A stretch of 11,231 bases of DNA, from the NCBI GenBank assembly GCA_900551385.1, contig URVS01000027.1, positions 1 through 11,231 on the forward strand, read 5' to 3'. Under the pieces are notes generated by a model. The model searched no databases, was not told where the DNA came from, and saw only the letters and a program-made list of their open reading frames with translations. Positions 1-7,628 of this stretch are shown here, in pieces. A program made the position numbers and the translations under genes. How positions within the stretch are numbered: the first letter of the stretch is position 1; the number at the start of each line of letters is the position of its first letter. This stretch comes from an uncultured Mollicutes bacterium (GTDB taxonomy: Bacteria > Bacillota_I > Bacilli_A > RFN20 > CAG-449).

Positions 1-3000
1 CTTCAGTATCAAGTGGATTAGCTGTTATTTTATTTAAAATATCATTTAATTTTTCTATATCTTGAACCATTTTAATTGTACCAATTAAACCATCTTGTTC
101 ATATTTATTCATATTAGAAAATTCTCCAACATTACCATCTTTGAAAAAACTATAATCTATAGTTTTTTCAACATTATTTTTATCAATATTATAAAGCATA
201 TCTTTTAACAAAGAAGAAACAATTTCACTAGCAAGTTGACCTCTAGTGTAATATTTCTCTAATTCATTTTCTTGATTATAATCATAAGTTGCTTCAATTA
301 CATTAATAATTGAACTAACATTTTCAACATTTAATCCGCCGACGTCATTATTTATTTTATCTTTTAAATTAAGTAATAAATTTGTAACATTATCTAATTT
401 ATTAGCTTCAAAATTCCAATCAGCGTTACTTGTTAAAGTATCTATTCTATCTCTTCTTTCAATATTTGTATCACCTAAAATATAAGTAGATAATCCTGCA
501 TCATTAAATAATCCATATATGATATCATTTGTACAATTTTCAATATTATGCATTAATGCAATTTCAGGTAATATTGTCGAGAAAAGTTTTGTATTTATAG
601 ATGAAGTACTACCTTTATCATTTTTAAAATCTTCAATTGTTTGATCTCCAATAGATTTAAATAAATTAGTTATGTGTTTTATATCTTCATTCCATAATGT
701 AACTTCTTCATTAAATAAAATTGTTTTTTTATCAATTAATTTTGCATCAACTGGATTATTAATTTTATCTAAACTATAATTTGTTATTCCTAAATTAGTA
801 TAAACTGCATTTACAGCGTTTGCTACTGCACCATGTAATAGATAAGAATTATTAAGGCTATTTAATATTGCTTCTACACTATCAGATGATATTTTGTAAG
901 CATCTTTAATATTATTTTTATCATTCATATTAACAATCTTACTAAGAGCAGTACACATTTTAGTAATTTCATTATCCCAATTTAATTTAATATCTTCTCC
1001 TTGGGTATTTATTCCTATCTTTGTTTCATTTGTAATATCTTTAATTAATGATTTAGCGATTTTTTCATCGTTAACTCCATCACCTATCATTGTTTTTACA
1101 GTTGAAGCATCTAAAACATAATAAATAACATCTTCAAAAATTGAAGTATTTGTATCTGTATTTTCTTTATTATTTAAATATGTAGGACTACTTTTTGTAA
1201 AAATTATAGAATTATGACATCCATGTAAAATATTTTCAATTGTTTCTATTTTATTTACGCCTGTGTCATCATCTCTAAATTTATAAATTCCTTCTCCTTT
1301 AAAATTATTTAAATTAGAGACATTTTCATATAAATCAAATATATTATCTATTTCGATTTTTCTTTTTGTTATTTCCTGATTTCTAGTTGTAACTTTTTGA
1401 GTATCAATATTATATTGAGATAAATAATCATATTCGTTTGAAAATGCTTCAAAATATAATTTTTGAGAATTAATTTCATTAATATTTAATTTTGTATTAT
1501 TTTTTAAAATTGGTTCAATTGTTGATCTCATCATATAAATATCATTTAAATCTTCTAATAAAGTTTTTAAAGATAAAATATTATTATGATCATCTAAATT
1601 ATTAAATACATTATTAAAATCTAAATTATTATCTTTATCAAAATAATTATCATTGTTAATAATATGTTTTAAAAATATATTTATTTTATCAATAGAACCA
1701 TTTTCTTGATCCCAATTATTTTCTAAAGAATTACAATCTATTTTTATTTTCATTAAATCTTTTTCATCTGTAATTAATGATGATAAAACATTTTTAGAAA
1801 AATCATATACAATATCACCAAATTTGTTTTCTAATTCTCCTGTTGAATTTTTTTCTTGAACACATTGTAATTTATATACCGCTTTAAGCATATCACATAA
1901 ATCATCTGCACCATCTTTTTCTACTCCATTAATAGAATATGTATATTTTAAAGAATTTAAATTTATATTAGATAAAGAAAAAGATGCCCCATTTTCTATT
2001 GTGCCATGTTTATTAGAAATACTTTTCATTAAATCAATTACTTTACAAAAGTTTTCACTTTCATTATCCCAATTATCTACATTTTCAAAATCAACTTCTA
2101 CACCAGCATTTTTAGCAAATGAAGCAAAATATTTATTACAAATATTACCCATAGAATTTTCAATAACTCTAGAAGCAGCAAATGATGTAATTAATGTATC
2201 TAGTTCATTAGTATCTAAATCAGTTAGTGATAATTCTGCACCATTTGGATTAATAAATTTCTTAATTGATTTCATGTTTTTAAGAGACGCTAAAGCATTA
2301 CAAATATTATTTATTTCACCATTTGAGTTATCATTAACCCAACCAGTATTTTTTCTTATTTTTAATAATTCTTCATCACTTAATTCTTTAAAACCAGCAT
2401 CTTGTAAATTACCCATTAAATTTTTAATAACTTTTTCAAAATTATTTAATTCATTTTCATTAGTATCATTATTAAGAATTTTTGAATTATAAATACCTTC
2501 TAAGACATTATTTAAGTCACTAGCAAAAGTAGAATTTTCATCAAAAAGTGATTCGAAAGAAAATCCATTTAAATTATCTGTTAGATTTCCTATGTTTGGC
2601 ATTATATTTAATAATTTATCAAATTCTTGAGCTAAATCAAAATCTTTATCATCACTATTAAATGTTAAATCATTAACAGATAATCCCATGATTTCTTTTT
2701 CTCCAAGTAAAGAATTCATAATAGGACTAATGCTTCTTTTAGCAATATCTGATTTACCTAAGAATGGAGTTATTTTTTTCAATTCATTAATAACATTTTG
2801 ATCAAAAATATCAAAATTCTCATCAAATTTTAAATTATCATTATTAAAGACAATAGCAACAATATTTAAAAGACTATCTATTTCATTTTTCCAATCATAA
2901 TTTTCAATTTTACTAATATCATTTATAACATCACTTAAGTTATATTTTTTTATTTCTTCGTTTGAACTTGTAGCCCATTTTAAAAGTGATCCAATTTTGT

Positions 3001-3649
3001 TACTAAGTAATTTTGAATCTAAAATTCCTTTATATACTTCATTATTGTCTTCATCATACACTCCATTAAATAATGAAACAGTATTAATTTTATTAACACC
3101 ATCTGATGACATAAATTCATAAGTATTATCATTTTCAACATATTCACCAGTTACAGCATCTTGAGTTAACAAGAAATCAACGATTTTTTGTCTATTATCT
3201 TCATTAATTAAATCATTAATTTTTAAAAATCTTCTTTCTTCATTATTTTTTTCAGCATATTTAGCTTGAGTATCTACAATAGTAGAATCATCAAATATAT
3301 AATCAGCAAAATCAGAAATAGTCATTAATGAATCATAAATAGTTATAAGCTCTTCACCTATTTTAATATCTTTATAATCAGAAGGATCTGTTGATAAAAT
3401 TCCTGAAAAATCGCCTTCATCAAAATAACTTGCAAAACTAGCAAAAACATAAGGCATAATTTGTGATAAAGCTGATGAATCATCAATTTTTTCAAATGTT
3501 TCTTTAAAATATGCATACGAATCTCTAGTCAATTCATAATTATAAAGTTCTTCAGTATCAAAAAATTTTTCAACAATACCTGTTTTATAAAAAGTTTCAT
3601 AAACTGAAGATAATGTATTTAATTCATCTCCCCAATCAATACTATTCCA
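1..3649 (-). repeat. Array of diverged W-x-x-E helical modules in the giant protein
   Basis: Protein-level repeats, not DNA repeats. Clear module starts are DWGDELNTL (W347), DWKNEIDSL (W594), GW with GEI seven residues on (W778), NWDNESENF (W868), NWDQENGSI (W987), NWDNEITKM (W1232), LWNEDIKHI (W1327) and DWNFEANKL (W1419). Each opens an amphipathic helix with leucine or isoleucine every three to four residues. The closest spacings are 90-120 residues (778 to 868, 868 to 987, 1232 to 1327, 1327 to 1419). The larger gaps contain look-alike helices without the Trp, such as IGEELITIYDSLMTI, LAQEFDKLLNIM and GVNKIETIENIL, which would bring the count to about ten or eleven. Boundaries are approximate and the array continues past the window edge. 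Confidence 0.55.
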
Positions 3650-4672
3650 ATCAACAGAAGTTAAATCAACATAAGATTTTATTGAATCATTATTAGAAAC
3701 GATACTTAAAACCACAGGAAATAAAGCTGTTATTAATGGAGAAGAAGATAATGTATTTAATGTATTAGTAACAAAAACACTTGATAATGCTTTAATATAG
3801 TCAATTTGTACATTAGATAAATCAGTTATATCTATAACACCTTGTTCTAATCCATCAGCAAATATTTTACTTATTGCACCAACTTCATCAAGAAATGATG
3901 ATTTATTCCCATTTTCATCATAAGTAACAGTTGTTGCAAAATCAATTAAATATACATCTAATGACTTACCATTAATTTTAAAACCAGAAAATACTTTAGC
4001 AAATAATGAATTATTATATGCATTTGCATAATCTGTAATATATTTAGCATTTCCTTCTAATTCTTTATCATCAACCGCAATTACTAGTTGGTTAGCAATA
4101 CTAGAAAAAGGCACTACTAATAAAGAAGTAGTAATCATAGCTTTCACACCATAAGTAAAGAAACCAGCAATTCTTAATTTATGGTTTTTTGTTATTTTTT
4201 CACCTAAAATTGGTTTTAATATTAAATGATATAAAATAGCAGAAATAATTGGAGCAATAATAAATGCTACCATGATAATATGAATAATAAATATTACAAA
4301 AGACAAAATGGAAATAGCTAAAGCATCACATAATTTTATTGCTTCAGGTGTTAAAGATGTGCCTGTATTTGATTTAGTTAAACTGATAATTATTTCTCTT
4401 AAAGTATTACCTATTGTAGTAATTTGTATACTTTCACCATTTATATCAATGGTAGCGTTAATAAATTGACCAATATTCATTTCATAATATAAATCAGTAA
4501 ATTTTGTATTAAATACAATTACTAAAATATATAAAATTGTAGAAACTAATAATGAAATAAGACCTTTCCAAAACCCTTTTTTTAAGCCAATTAAAGCTTT
4601 AATTAAAACCAATAAAGCAATAACTCCTATTGCTATATTTAAAATTAAAGTAATATTTTGTTCATTTACCAT
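1..4672 (-). CDS. Giant membrane-anchored repeat protein with CvpA-like N-terminus (C-terminus off the window)
   Basis: One reading frame runs without a stop from the ATG at 4672 to the window edge: 1557 visible residues, with the stop outside. The start is supported by AAAGGGG six bases upstream. Residues about 7-27 and 36-54 are hydrophobic and separated by a basic loop (LKKGFWKG). Two further membrane segments lie at about 118-150 and 168-188, separated by a basic loop (KPILGEKITKNHKLR). This layout resembles the CvpA (colicin V production) family, and the positive-inside rule would place the long C-terminal part outside the cell. From about residue 330 the protein is D/N/E-rich, apparently helical, and built of diverged modules beginning W-x-x-E; tryptophans lie at 342, 347, 594, 778, 868, 987, 1232, 1327 and 1419. 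A second recurring pattern is a short S-x-hydrophobic helix (DSKLLSNKIGSLL, NNSYLLHGAVANAV). The gene is certain, the membrane topology likely, the CvpA relationship tentative. The function is unknown; a large surface protein is my inference. Confidence 0.85.
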   Translation of the reverse strand, partial: MVNEQNITLILNIAIGVIALLVLIKALIGLKKGFWKGLISLLVSTILYILVIVFNTKFTDLYYEMNIGQFINATIDINGESIQITTIGNTLREIIISLTKSNTGTSLTPEAIKLCDALAISILSFVIFIIHIIMVAFIIAPIISAILYHLILKPILGEKITKNHKLRIAGFFTYGVKAMITTSLLVVPFSSIANQLVIAVDDKELEGNAKYITDYANAYNNSLFAKVFSGFKINGKSLDVYLIDFATTVTYDENGNKSSFLDEVGAISKIFADGLEQGVIDITDLSNVQIDYIKALSSVFVTNTLNTLSSSPLITALFPVVLSIVSNNDSIKSYVDLTSVDWNSIDWGDELNTLSSVYETFYKTGIVEKFFDTEELYNYELTRDSYAYFKETFEKIDDSSALSQIMPYVFASFASYFDEGDFSGILSTDPSDYKDIKIGEELITIYDSLMTISDFADYIFDDSTIVDTQAKYAEKNNEERRFLKINDLINEDNRQKIVDFLLTQDAVTGEYVENDNTYEFMSSDGVNKINTVSLFNGVYDEDNNEVYKGILDSKLLSNKIGSLLKWATSSNEEIKKYNLSDVINDISKIENYDWKNEIDSLLNIVAIVFNNDNLKFDENFDIFDQNVINELKKITPFLGKSDIAKRSISPIMNSLLGEKEIMGLSVNDLTFNSDDKDFDLAQEFDKLLNIMPNIGNLTDNLNGFSFESLFDENSTFASDLNNVLEGIYNSKILNNDTNENELNNFEKVIKNLMGNLQDAGFKELSDEELLKIRKNTGWVNDNSNGEINNICNALASLKNMKSIKKFINPNGAELSLTDLDTNELDTLITSFAASRVIENSMGNICNKYFASFAKNAGVEVDFENVDNWDNESENFCKVIDLMKSISNKHGTIENGASFSLSNINLNSLKYTYSINGVEKDGADDLCDMLKAVYKLQCVQEKNSTGELENKFGDIVYDFSKNVLSSLITDEKDLMKIKIDCNSLENNWDQENGSIDKINIFLKHIINNDNYFDKDNNLDFNNVFNNLDDHNNILSLKTLLEDLNDIYMMRSTIEPILKNNTKLNINEINSQKLYFEAFSNEYDYLSQYNIDTQKVTTRNQEITKRKIEIDNIFDLYENVSNLNNFKGEGIYKFRDDDTGVNKIETIENILHGCHNSIIFTKSSPTYLNNKENTDTNTSIFEDVIYYVLDASTVKTMIGDGVNDEKIAKSLIKDITNETKIGINTQGEDIKLNWDNEITKMCTALSKIVNMNDKNNIKDAYKISSDSVEAILNSLNNSYLLHGAVANAVNAVYTNLGITNYSLDKINNPVDAKLIDKKTILFNEEVTLWNEDIKHITNLFKSIGDQTIEDFKNDKGSTSSINTKLFSTILPEIALMHNIENCTNDIIYGLFNDAGLSTYILGDTNIERRDRIDTLTSNADWNFEANKLDNVTNLLLNLKDKINNDVGGLNVENVSSIINVIEATYDYNQENELEKYYTRGQLASEIVSSLLKDMLYNIDKNNVEKTIDYSFFKDGNVGEFSNMNKYEQDGLIGTIKMVQDIEKLNDILNKITANPLDTE

Positions 4673-4678
4673 ATAATA

Positions 4679-4731
4679 CCCCTTTCCACTCTTCAATAAT
4701 ATATTATATATTATGTAGATAAAATTAACTA
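4679..4731 (-). promoter_or_regulatory. Putative promoter and Shine-Dalgarno site of the giant gene
   Basis: On the minus strand a perfect TATAAT lies at 4708-4703, with a weak -35-like TAGTTA at 4731-4726 (17-base spacer). Transcription would start near 4696, leaving a short leader that holds AAAGGGG at 4685-4679, six bases from the ATG. The region is nearly all A/T, so the -10 could be chance; the Shine-Dalgarno is solid. Confidence 0.4.
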
Positions 4732-4756
4732 TACTTCTAAAAAAATTTTATTTTTA

Positions 4757-4802
4757 TTTATTTACATTAATCTTTAATTTATACTATTAATATCGAGGAA
4801 AG
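4757..4802 (+). promoter_or_regulatory. Putative promoter and Shine-Dalgarno site of the CPBP-TraX pair
   Basis: TATACT at 4780-4785 is a five-of-six match to the -10 box. The -35 is poor: TTTATT at 4757-4762 has the right spacing, while the better TTTACA at 4761-4766 is only 13 bases away. GAGGAAAG at 4795-4802 is a good ribosome binding site, its GAGG seven bases from the ATG at 4806. It faces away from the giant gene, so 4673-4805 is a divergent control region. Confidence 0.35.
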
Positions 4803-4805
4803 AAA

Positions 4806-5555
4806 ATGGATTTAAAAAATAACGATTTATATAAAAGAATTATAGTCTTTTTACTTGGATTTGTCGGTTTACAAGTTTTTGCAGTTGCTTTACAACTTTT
4901 AAATTTCTTTTATTATATATTTTTAACTTTTGATTTAAATTTATTTGTTAATAGGGTTAATTTCTCTTTAAATTCAAATGTTATACTTAATTACACTATG
5001 TATATTATTGCTTTTTCAGTAATGTTAATCATTATTGGCGATAATAATATTCAAGAAATAATTAACAAATTTAAAGACAATAAAAATGTTAAAGAAGGAT
5101 TTATCTTTGGCGTTTTAGTTCTTTGTTCATCAATGTTTTATAACATAATTATCCAAAACATTATTCCTAATATTAGTGAAAATCAAAATGAAGATGCTGT
5201 AAGAAGTATTATTACTTTAAATCCATTTTTATCAACAATTGCTGTAGCTATTGTTGGTCCAATAGTTGAAGAATTTACTTATAGATATGGTTTATTTGGT
5301 GCATTAAAAAAGAAATCTAAAAAATTAGCTTATTTTGTCACAATTATTTTATTTGCATTAATTCATTTTAGTTTTGATAACGCTACTGCTCAAGAATGGG
5401 TTATAGAATTAGCAAATTTACCAAGTTATATGATAGCTGCTGCTATTTTATGTTATGCATACGATAGAAACGATAGTGTAGCTACTTCAATAATTGCGCA
5501 TATTTTTAATAACGCATATTCAGTCTTAATGACTTTATTAATATATTCAAGATAA
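4806..5555 (+). CDS. CPBP family intramembrane glutamic endopeptidase (CAAX/Abi type)
   Basis: A 249-residue polytopic membrane protein with the three signature motifs of the CPBP (CaaX protease and bacteriocin-processing) family in the right order: EExxxR at E155-E156-R160 (GPIVEEFTYR), FxxxH ending at H187 (FALIHFS), and HxxxN at H232-N236 (HIFNN). These carry the conserved glutamates and histidines of the intramembrane active site, so an active enzyme is expected. Eukaryotic relatives (Rce1) cleave prenylated proteins; bacterial members act in bacteriocin self-immunity, peptide maturation or signalling, and the substrate cannot be told here. No bacteriocin precursor is visible nearby. The start is supported by GAGGAAAG. 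The stop TAA shares its last base with the ATG of the next gene, so the two are almost certainly co-transcribed and translationally coupled. Family assignment is strong, role unknown. Confidence 0.92.
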   Translation: MDLKNNDLYKRIIVFLLGFVGLQVFAVALQLLNFFYYIFLTFDLNLFVNRVNFSLNSNVILNYTMYIIAFSVMLIIIGDNNIQEIINKFKDNKNVKEGFIFGVLVLCSSMFYNIIIQNIIPNISENQNEDAVRSIITLNPFLSTIAVAIVGPIVEEFTYRYGLFGALKKKSKKLAYFVTIILFALIHFSFDNATAQEWVIELANLPSYMIAAAILCYAYDRNDSVATSIIAHIFNNAYSVLMTLLIYSR

Positions 5556-6358
5556 TGAAACAATATCAAGTATTAGATGGATTTTGGCTTAAAATAATTG
5601 CAATGGTTACCATGGTTATTGATCATTGTGGAGCTTATTTTGTTAATTATTCTTCTCCAGCATATTATGTATTAAGAATTATAGGTAGAATTTCTTTCCC
5701 TATTTTTGCATTTTTAATAACTGAAGGAGTCTATTATTCAAAAAAGCCATTATTATATTTTTTGAGATTATTCATTTTAGATATTATAATTAATCTTGGT
5801 GAATTTATTTTTTTACATCAATATGAAGGTTCTGTTTTATTAACTTTTGTTTTAGGTGGATTATCTATTTATCTTTTAGATAATAAAAATCCATATTATA
5901 AATTATTAGCTTGTTTACCTATTACTATTGGTATTTTAACTGGATTTATTTTCTTCCCTATAAGAATGCAATATAGTCCTTATGGATTATTAGTTATTTT
6001 GTTATTTTATTTTTCTAAAAAAATAATTTTATTTATAAATAATAAATATTTTCATTTATATGGTGATGAATTTTATAATTCTAGTTATTTTAGAATTTTA
6101 TATTTAATTGTTTTTTCTTCTATATTTGTTTCTTTAAATATAATTAGTGTATATTTTTCTAATGAATTAAATAATTTTTTTACAGCCGAAAACATTAATT
6201 ATACTATTCAATCTTATGCCTGTTTAGCTTTACCTATCTTATTTTTATATAATGGTAAAAGAGGGTATAATAAAAAGTGGTTCCAATATGGTTGTTACCT
6301 ATTTTTCCCACTTCATTTTATTTTACTTTATTTAATTAAAATTATTTTTCAAGTCTAG
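5555..6358 (+). CDS. TraX family membrane protein (putative acyltransferase)
   Basis: A 267-residue, very hydrophobic protein with about eight predicted membrane helices. Its N-terminus, LDGFWLKIIAMVTMVIDHCG, matches the TraX family hallmark (LK-x-IA, then M-x-IDH with D23-H24). TraX of the F plasmid acetylates the pilin N-terminus; chromosomal homologues are widespread in Bacillota, are distantly related to membrane acyltransferases, and mostly have no known substrate. RISFPIFAFLITEGVYYS at about residues 44-62 is also typical. No conjugation genes are visible, so a role in pilus modification is not implied. There is no convincing Shine-Dalgarno before the ATG; the TAATG junction with the protease gene suggests translation by coupling. 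The 3' end overlaps the convergent DegV gene by 17 bases, and no terminator is visible between them. Confidence 0.85.
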   Translation: MKQYQVLDGFWLKIIAMVTMVIDHCGAYFVNYSSPAYYVLRIIGRISFPIFAFLITEGVYYSKKPLLYFLRLFILDIIINLGEFIFLHQYEGSVLLTFVLGGLSIYLLDNKNPYYKLLACLPITIGILTGFIFFPIRMQYSPYGLLVILLFYFSKKIILFINNKYFHLYGDEFYNSSYFRILYLIVFSSIFVSLNIISVYFSNELNNFFTAENINYTIQSYACLALPILFLYNGKRGYNKKWFQYGCYLFFPLHFILLYLIKIIFQV

Positions 6359-7232
6359 ATTTTCCATAATAGAAAATTGCTAAAGCACTTGGGCCAACAT
6401 GACCACCTGAACATAAATCATATTGATGAATACTAATGTTTTTAATATTAGGAATAAATTTTAATAATAAATCTTTTAATGCATTAGCTTCTACTATATC
6501 ATCACAATGAGCGATATATACTGTTTGATTTTCAGGGTCAATTATGTTTTCTTTTACTGTTTCAACTAATTTTAAAATTGCTTTCTTTTTGCCTCTTACT
6601 TTACAAAATGATTCTATTTTAGCATCAGCAGAAGCTCTTAATAATGGTTTAATATCTAATAAATTACCAATAGATGCGACAATAGGTGATATTCTTCCAC
6701 CTCGAGCTAAATAAGTTAATTTATCAACAACAAATTCAGATCTAAAATTTAATCTTAAAGGCGATATTAAATTAACAGTTTCTTCTAATGTTTTACCTTC
6801 ATCTCTTGCTTTAGAAGCCATAATAGCACTCATTGCTTCGCCAAAAGAAGCATTTAAGGAATCTAAACAAACAATTTTTCTATCAGGATATTTTTCAAGA
6901 ACTATATCTCTAGCGTTTATACTTGAATTTAATGATCCACTTAAATTACCAGAAATTGATATAGATAAAATATCTTCACCTTTTTTTAAATGTTTTTCAA
7001 AAATATCACAATAATCTTGAATACTAACAAGTGATGTTTTAATTATTTTTCCTTCTCTTAATAAAGTATAATATTTTTTTGCTTCATTTTCATAATCAAA
7101 ATTTTCATCTGCATAACAAAGATATTCTTCACCATCAATTGAATAATGAAAACTAATAATTTCTATTCCATATTTTTTTGCTAATGAACTATCTAAATTT
7201 GATGCAGAATCTGCTATAATTACAAATGACAT
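6342..7232 (-). CDS. DegV family fatty-acid-binding protein
   Basis: A 296-residue protein of the usual DegV length. DegV proteins bind a fatty acid between two domains; in Gram-positive bacteria the related FakB proteins present exogenous fatty acids to the kinase FakA. Visible hallmarks are the N-terminal VIIADSASNL; the ligand-binding SISGNLSGSLNSS at about residues 86-100; DSLNASFGEAM; YLARGGRIS at about 172-181; and the C-terminal GGHVGPSALAIFYYG near 275-290. An in-frame ATG at 7316 would add 28 residues, but I choose 7232: the mature DegV fold begins there (MSFVIIADSA), GGAG-type Shine-Dalgarno AAAGGAG lies eight bases upstream, and the likely -10 box at 7326-7321 would start the mRNA at or inside the longer start. 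A second fatty-acid kinase gene is not in the window. Family sure; FakB-like function probable, not shown. Confidence 0.93.
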   Translation of the reverse strand: MSFVIIADSASNLDSSLAKKYGIEIISFHYSIDGEEYLCYADENFDYENEAKKYYTLLREGKIIKTSLVSIQDYCDIFEKHLKKGEDILSISISGNLSGSLNSSINARDIVLEKYPDRKIVCLDSLNASFGEAMSAIMASKARDEGKTLEETVNLISPLRLNFRSEFVVDKLTYLARGGRISPIVASIGNLLDIKPLLRASADAKIESFCKVRGKKKAILKLVETVKENIIDPENQTVYIAHCDDIVEANALKDLLLKFIPNIKNISIHQYDLCSGGHVGPSALAIFYYGKSRLEK

Positions 7233-7293
7233 GTAGAAAACTCCTTTTCTACAACCTCTCACATATAGTTTATTGATAATATGCAAGGTTGTA
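7233..7293 (-). promoter_or_regulatory. DegV leader with two mutually exclusive hairpins around the Shine-Dalgarno
   Basis: In the mRNA sense, arm GTAGAAAA (7252-7245) pairs perfectly over 8 bp with TTTTCTAC (7240-7233), leaving GGAG, the Shine-Dalgarno core, as the four-base loop directly before the ATG. Just upstream, TACAACCT (7293-7286) pairs perfectly over 8 bp with AGGTTGTA (7257-7250). The two structures share bases 7252-7250, so forming the upstream one removes three base pairs from the other. This looks like a switchable translation control element, but in such AT-rich DNA chance pairing is possible. No ligand class or known riboswitch core is recognised. Confidence 0.45.
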
Positions 7294-7320
7294 AAGATAA
7301 ATATATCCTTTTTCATATTT

Positions 7321-7326
7321 ATTATA
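7321..7326 (-). promoter_or_regulatory. Putative -10 box of the DegV gene
   Basis: A perfect TATAAT lies at 7326-7321 on the minus strand, with no recognisable -35 at the expected distance. A transcript would begin near 7314 and give a leader of about 80 bases containing both hairpins. Confidence 0.35.
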
Positions 7327-7524
7327 TACTGTTTTTTAATTTTTTTATTTTATTTATTAAATATAAAGTAATTATTAATATAAAACGCCAAATTTAACGA
7401 ATAATATGTGTATAATAAATCTTCACTTTAAAATTTTTTAACATGCAATTAATATGTATATTAATTTGTGTATGTTTATTGTTTTAATATTTATTGACTT
7501 ATTTCAAAATTAACAATTTAATTG
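7327..7524. other. AT-rich intergenic stretch without a gene
   Basis: Between the DegV promoter and the terminator at 7525 I see no reading frame with a ribosome binding site and no RNA gene. A promoter-like pair on the plus strand (TTGACT 7494-7499, 17 bases, TTTAAT 7517-7522) would fire antisense to the lipoprotein gene, but such matches are expected by chance here. Confidence 0.5.
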
Positions 7525-7566
7525 AAAAAAAGTTGGTCATCCAATTTTTGGATTTAACCAACTTTT
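7525..7566 (-). terminator. Intrinsic terminator of the lipoprotein gene (possibly bidirectional)
   Basis: A 10-bp outer stem pairs AAAAGTTGGT (7528-7537) with ACCAACTTTT (7557-7566). A 6-bp inner stem pairs ATCCAA (7539-7544) with TTGGAT (7548-7553) around a TTT loop. On the minus strand the hairpin is followed by seven T residues (7531-7525), as expected about 60 bases after the lipoprotein stop. A weaker T-rich tail on the plus side could also allow termination from the other direction. Confidence 0.85.
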
Positions 7567-7628
7567 ATTTATAACCAATATTTATTTTATACAGTCATTA
7601 TTATTAGATTTATGAATAAATATAATAA

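Noticed and set aside
2001..2492. 163-codon open frame on the plus strand
   Set aside because: It lies entirely antisense to the giant gene, has no Shine-Dalgarno, and its leucine/serine/phenylalanine-rich translation is what an AT-rich antisense frame gives.
7233..7316. DegV start at ATG 7316 with 28 extra residues
   Set aside because: The likely -10 box at 7326-7321 starts the mRNA at about this ATG, the extra residues do not fit the DegV family, and ATG 7232 has a strong Shine-Dalgarno.
7494..7522. Plus-strand promoter-like TTGACT and TTTAAT
   Set aside because: It would drive only RNA antisense to the lipoprotein gene, starting at the terminator hairpin. Such matches are common by chance in DNA this AT-rich.
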